64,000 nt of DNA, taken from assembly GCF_018613935.1 (NCBI RefSeq), contig NZ_JAGGPF010000001.1:434001-498000 (forward strand), in the 5' to 3' direction. Below are positions 63,259-64,000 of this stretch, one piece after another (position 1 is the first letter of the stretch; the number at the start of each line of letters is the position of its first letter). The notes beneath the pieces were generated by a model, which saw nothing but the letters and a program-made list of their open reading frames with translations, ran no database searches and was not told the origin of the DNA. Origin of the DNA: Agromyces sp. ISL-38 (GTDB lineage Bacteria > Actinomycetota > Actinomycetes > Actinomycetales > Microbacteriaceae). The translations under genes and the position numbers were made by a program.

Positions 63259-64000
63259 CGGGCGGCCTCGAATAGCATCCCCATGGTTTCCGTGAAGGAC
63301 AGCTCGTCGAGGATCACGCCGTTCACGTCGACGACGGTGACGTCGTTCCGGCCCCGCCGCAACACGGGCGCCGGGACATACAGCCCTCTCGTCGGCCCGA
63401 TGTCCCAGTAGCGTCCGAGCAGTTCCCCGTTGATCCAGACGTATCCCTTCGACAACCCGCCGACGTCCAGCACGGCGTCGCCGACTATCGAGACGTCGAC
63501 GATGCCCTCGGATCGCACCGGTAACCCCTCGGTCACCGGTGTCGACCCGGTTCCGACGCCCAGCCCCTGGATCGACGGGAGGGCGGCGAGCTCAATGGCG
63601 TCGACGTCCCAGCCGTGCACGATCTGACGCTCGTGACGCACGCCGCCCACGAGTCCCTTGTGTTCACCCAGGCGCGGTCCGTAATTGACGCGGCCCATGG
63701 ACTCCACGATCACCTCGATATCCACGCCCGATCCCATGACCTCGAGCGGCACGATGTGGTCGCCCGATTCGAGCACCGCGACCAGTCGGCCGTCGACAAC
63801 GAGGTGCGCGCGATCCCGTACGTCGTCGATGCGCAGTGCCGCTTCCGCCCGGGGGCCGGGCACGCGTGCGCGGTAGCGGACGAGGCCATGGTCCACGCCG
63901 AGTTGTTCGAAGGTCGGCGGCACGGGCCAGCGTCCGAGGGGGCGATACGCCGAGTCGAGCGAGCTGTGCGCGTGCATTCGCACGGGCCCGGCGACCGCCG
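63255..64000 (-). CDS. GH35 beta-galactosidase, C-terminal part (runs off right edge)
   Basis: The frame is open to the last base of the window, so only about the last 247 residues are seen. They match the C-terminal jelly-roll domains of family 35 beta-galactosidases: VESMGRVNYGPRLGEHKGLV near the middle, and GLSKGYVWINGELLGRYW with GPTRGLYVPAPVLRRGRNDV near the end. The catalytic glutamates lie outside the window. It would release beta-linked galactose; with the uronate genes it suggests a galactose- and uronate-containing glycan. It is upstream of, and overlapping with, the truncated enolase gene. Confidence 0.85.
   Translation of the reverse strand, partial: AVAGPVRMHAHSSLDSAYRPLGRWPVPPTFEQLGVDHGLVRYRARVPGPRAEAALRIDDVRDRAHLVVDGRLVAVLESGDHIVPLEVMGSGVDIEVIVESMGRVNYGPRLGEHKGLVGGVRHERQIVHGWDVDAIELAALPSIQGLGVGTGSTPVTEGLPVRSEGIVDVSIVGDAVLDVGGLSKGYVWINGELLGRYWDIGPTRGLYVPAPVLRRGRNDVTVVDVNGVILDELSFTETMGMLFEAAR

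Noticed and set aside
48203-64000. The uronate locus as a prophage or integrative element
   Set aside because: No integrase, attachment site, tRNA border or phage gene is visible; it looks like a metabolic locus, although horizontal transfer cannot be excluded.

Overview
The window is high-GC DNA with tightly packed genes, many ATGA or GTGA start/stop overlaps, and frequent GTG and TTG starts. It carries nucS (the actinobacterial mismatch-repair endonuclease), a glutamyl-tRNA reductase and a class II glycyl-tRNA synthetase. Several likely promoters place the -10 box exactly six bases before the start codon, which suggests leaderless mRNAs. The octamers GGATGCCG/CGGCATCC are everywhere. Together this points to a free-living actinobacterium, most likely Microbacteriaceae (Agromyces-like); the genus is an inference. 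I found no rRNA, tRNA, CRISPR array, phage gene or replication origin.

Layout. (1) 1-8.0 kb: a catabolic cluster that looks aimed at a nitrogen heterocycle. It has a cut-off FAD oxidoreductase, a nitrate/sulfonate/taurine-type ABC importer, a cytosine-deaminase-like amidohydrolase, a divergent XRE-cupin regulator, an iron-sulfur flavin reductase of the PDR/VanB type, and a second amidohydrolase that has lost metal ligands. (2) 8-12.5 kb: a membrane protein, an endonuclease/exonuclease/phosphatase protein, a HAD phosphatase, nucS and an MFS transporter. (3) 12.7-15 kb: tdh-kbl, for threonine to glycine and acetyl-CoA. (4) 15.2-28.9 kb: a LacI regulator whose probable operator is repeated before the MFS gene, an M20 hydrolase, a MATE exporter, a Trk/Ktr potassium system, an M13 metallopeptidase, a class A beta-lactamase-fold protein, a tandem alpha/beta hydrolase and an M24 peptidase. 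(5) 29-35 kb: an Lrp regulator divergent from a five-gene oligopeptide ABC importer. (6) 35-46 kb: NUDIX, an MprF-like lipid aminoacyltransferase with a membrane hydrolase, glyS, a thioredoxin-CcdA pair, an 847-bp transposon-like element carrying a YecM-family gene, an acetyltransferase, hemA and a membrane protein. (7) 46-48.2 kb: an acetyltransferase, a MazEF-type pair and a nucleotidyltransferase relic.

(8) 48.2-64 kb is the most distinctive part: a locus for a uronic-acid-containing glycan. One minus-strand operon encodes a CUT1 sugar importer without its ATPase, 5-dehydro-4-deoxyglucarate dehydratase, a glucarate-dehydratase-like enolase, an unassigned protein and a secreted BNR_4 beta-propeller enzyme. 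The divergent operon encodes a uronate dehydrogenase-like enzyme, an IclR regulator and a 2-oxoglutarate-semialdehyde dehydrogenase. These enzymes make up the whole oxidative route uronate -> aldarate -> 5-dehydro-4-deoxyglucarate -> 2-oxoglutarate semialdehyde -> 2-oxoglutarate. A DUF2264 protein, a 2-hydroxyacid dehydrogenase and the C-terminal half of a GH35 beta-galactosidase lie at the edges. Between them, two 3'-truncated genes (ThuA-like and enolase-like) meet head-on, which looks like a deletion scar. My best guess for the substrate is a plant arabinogalactan-type side chain (rhamnose-glucuronate-galactose); this is a hypothesis from gene content only.
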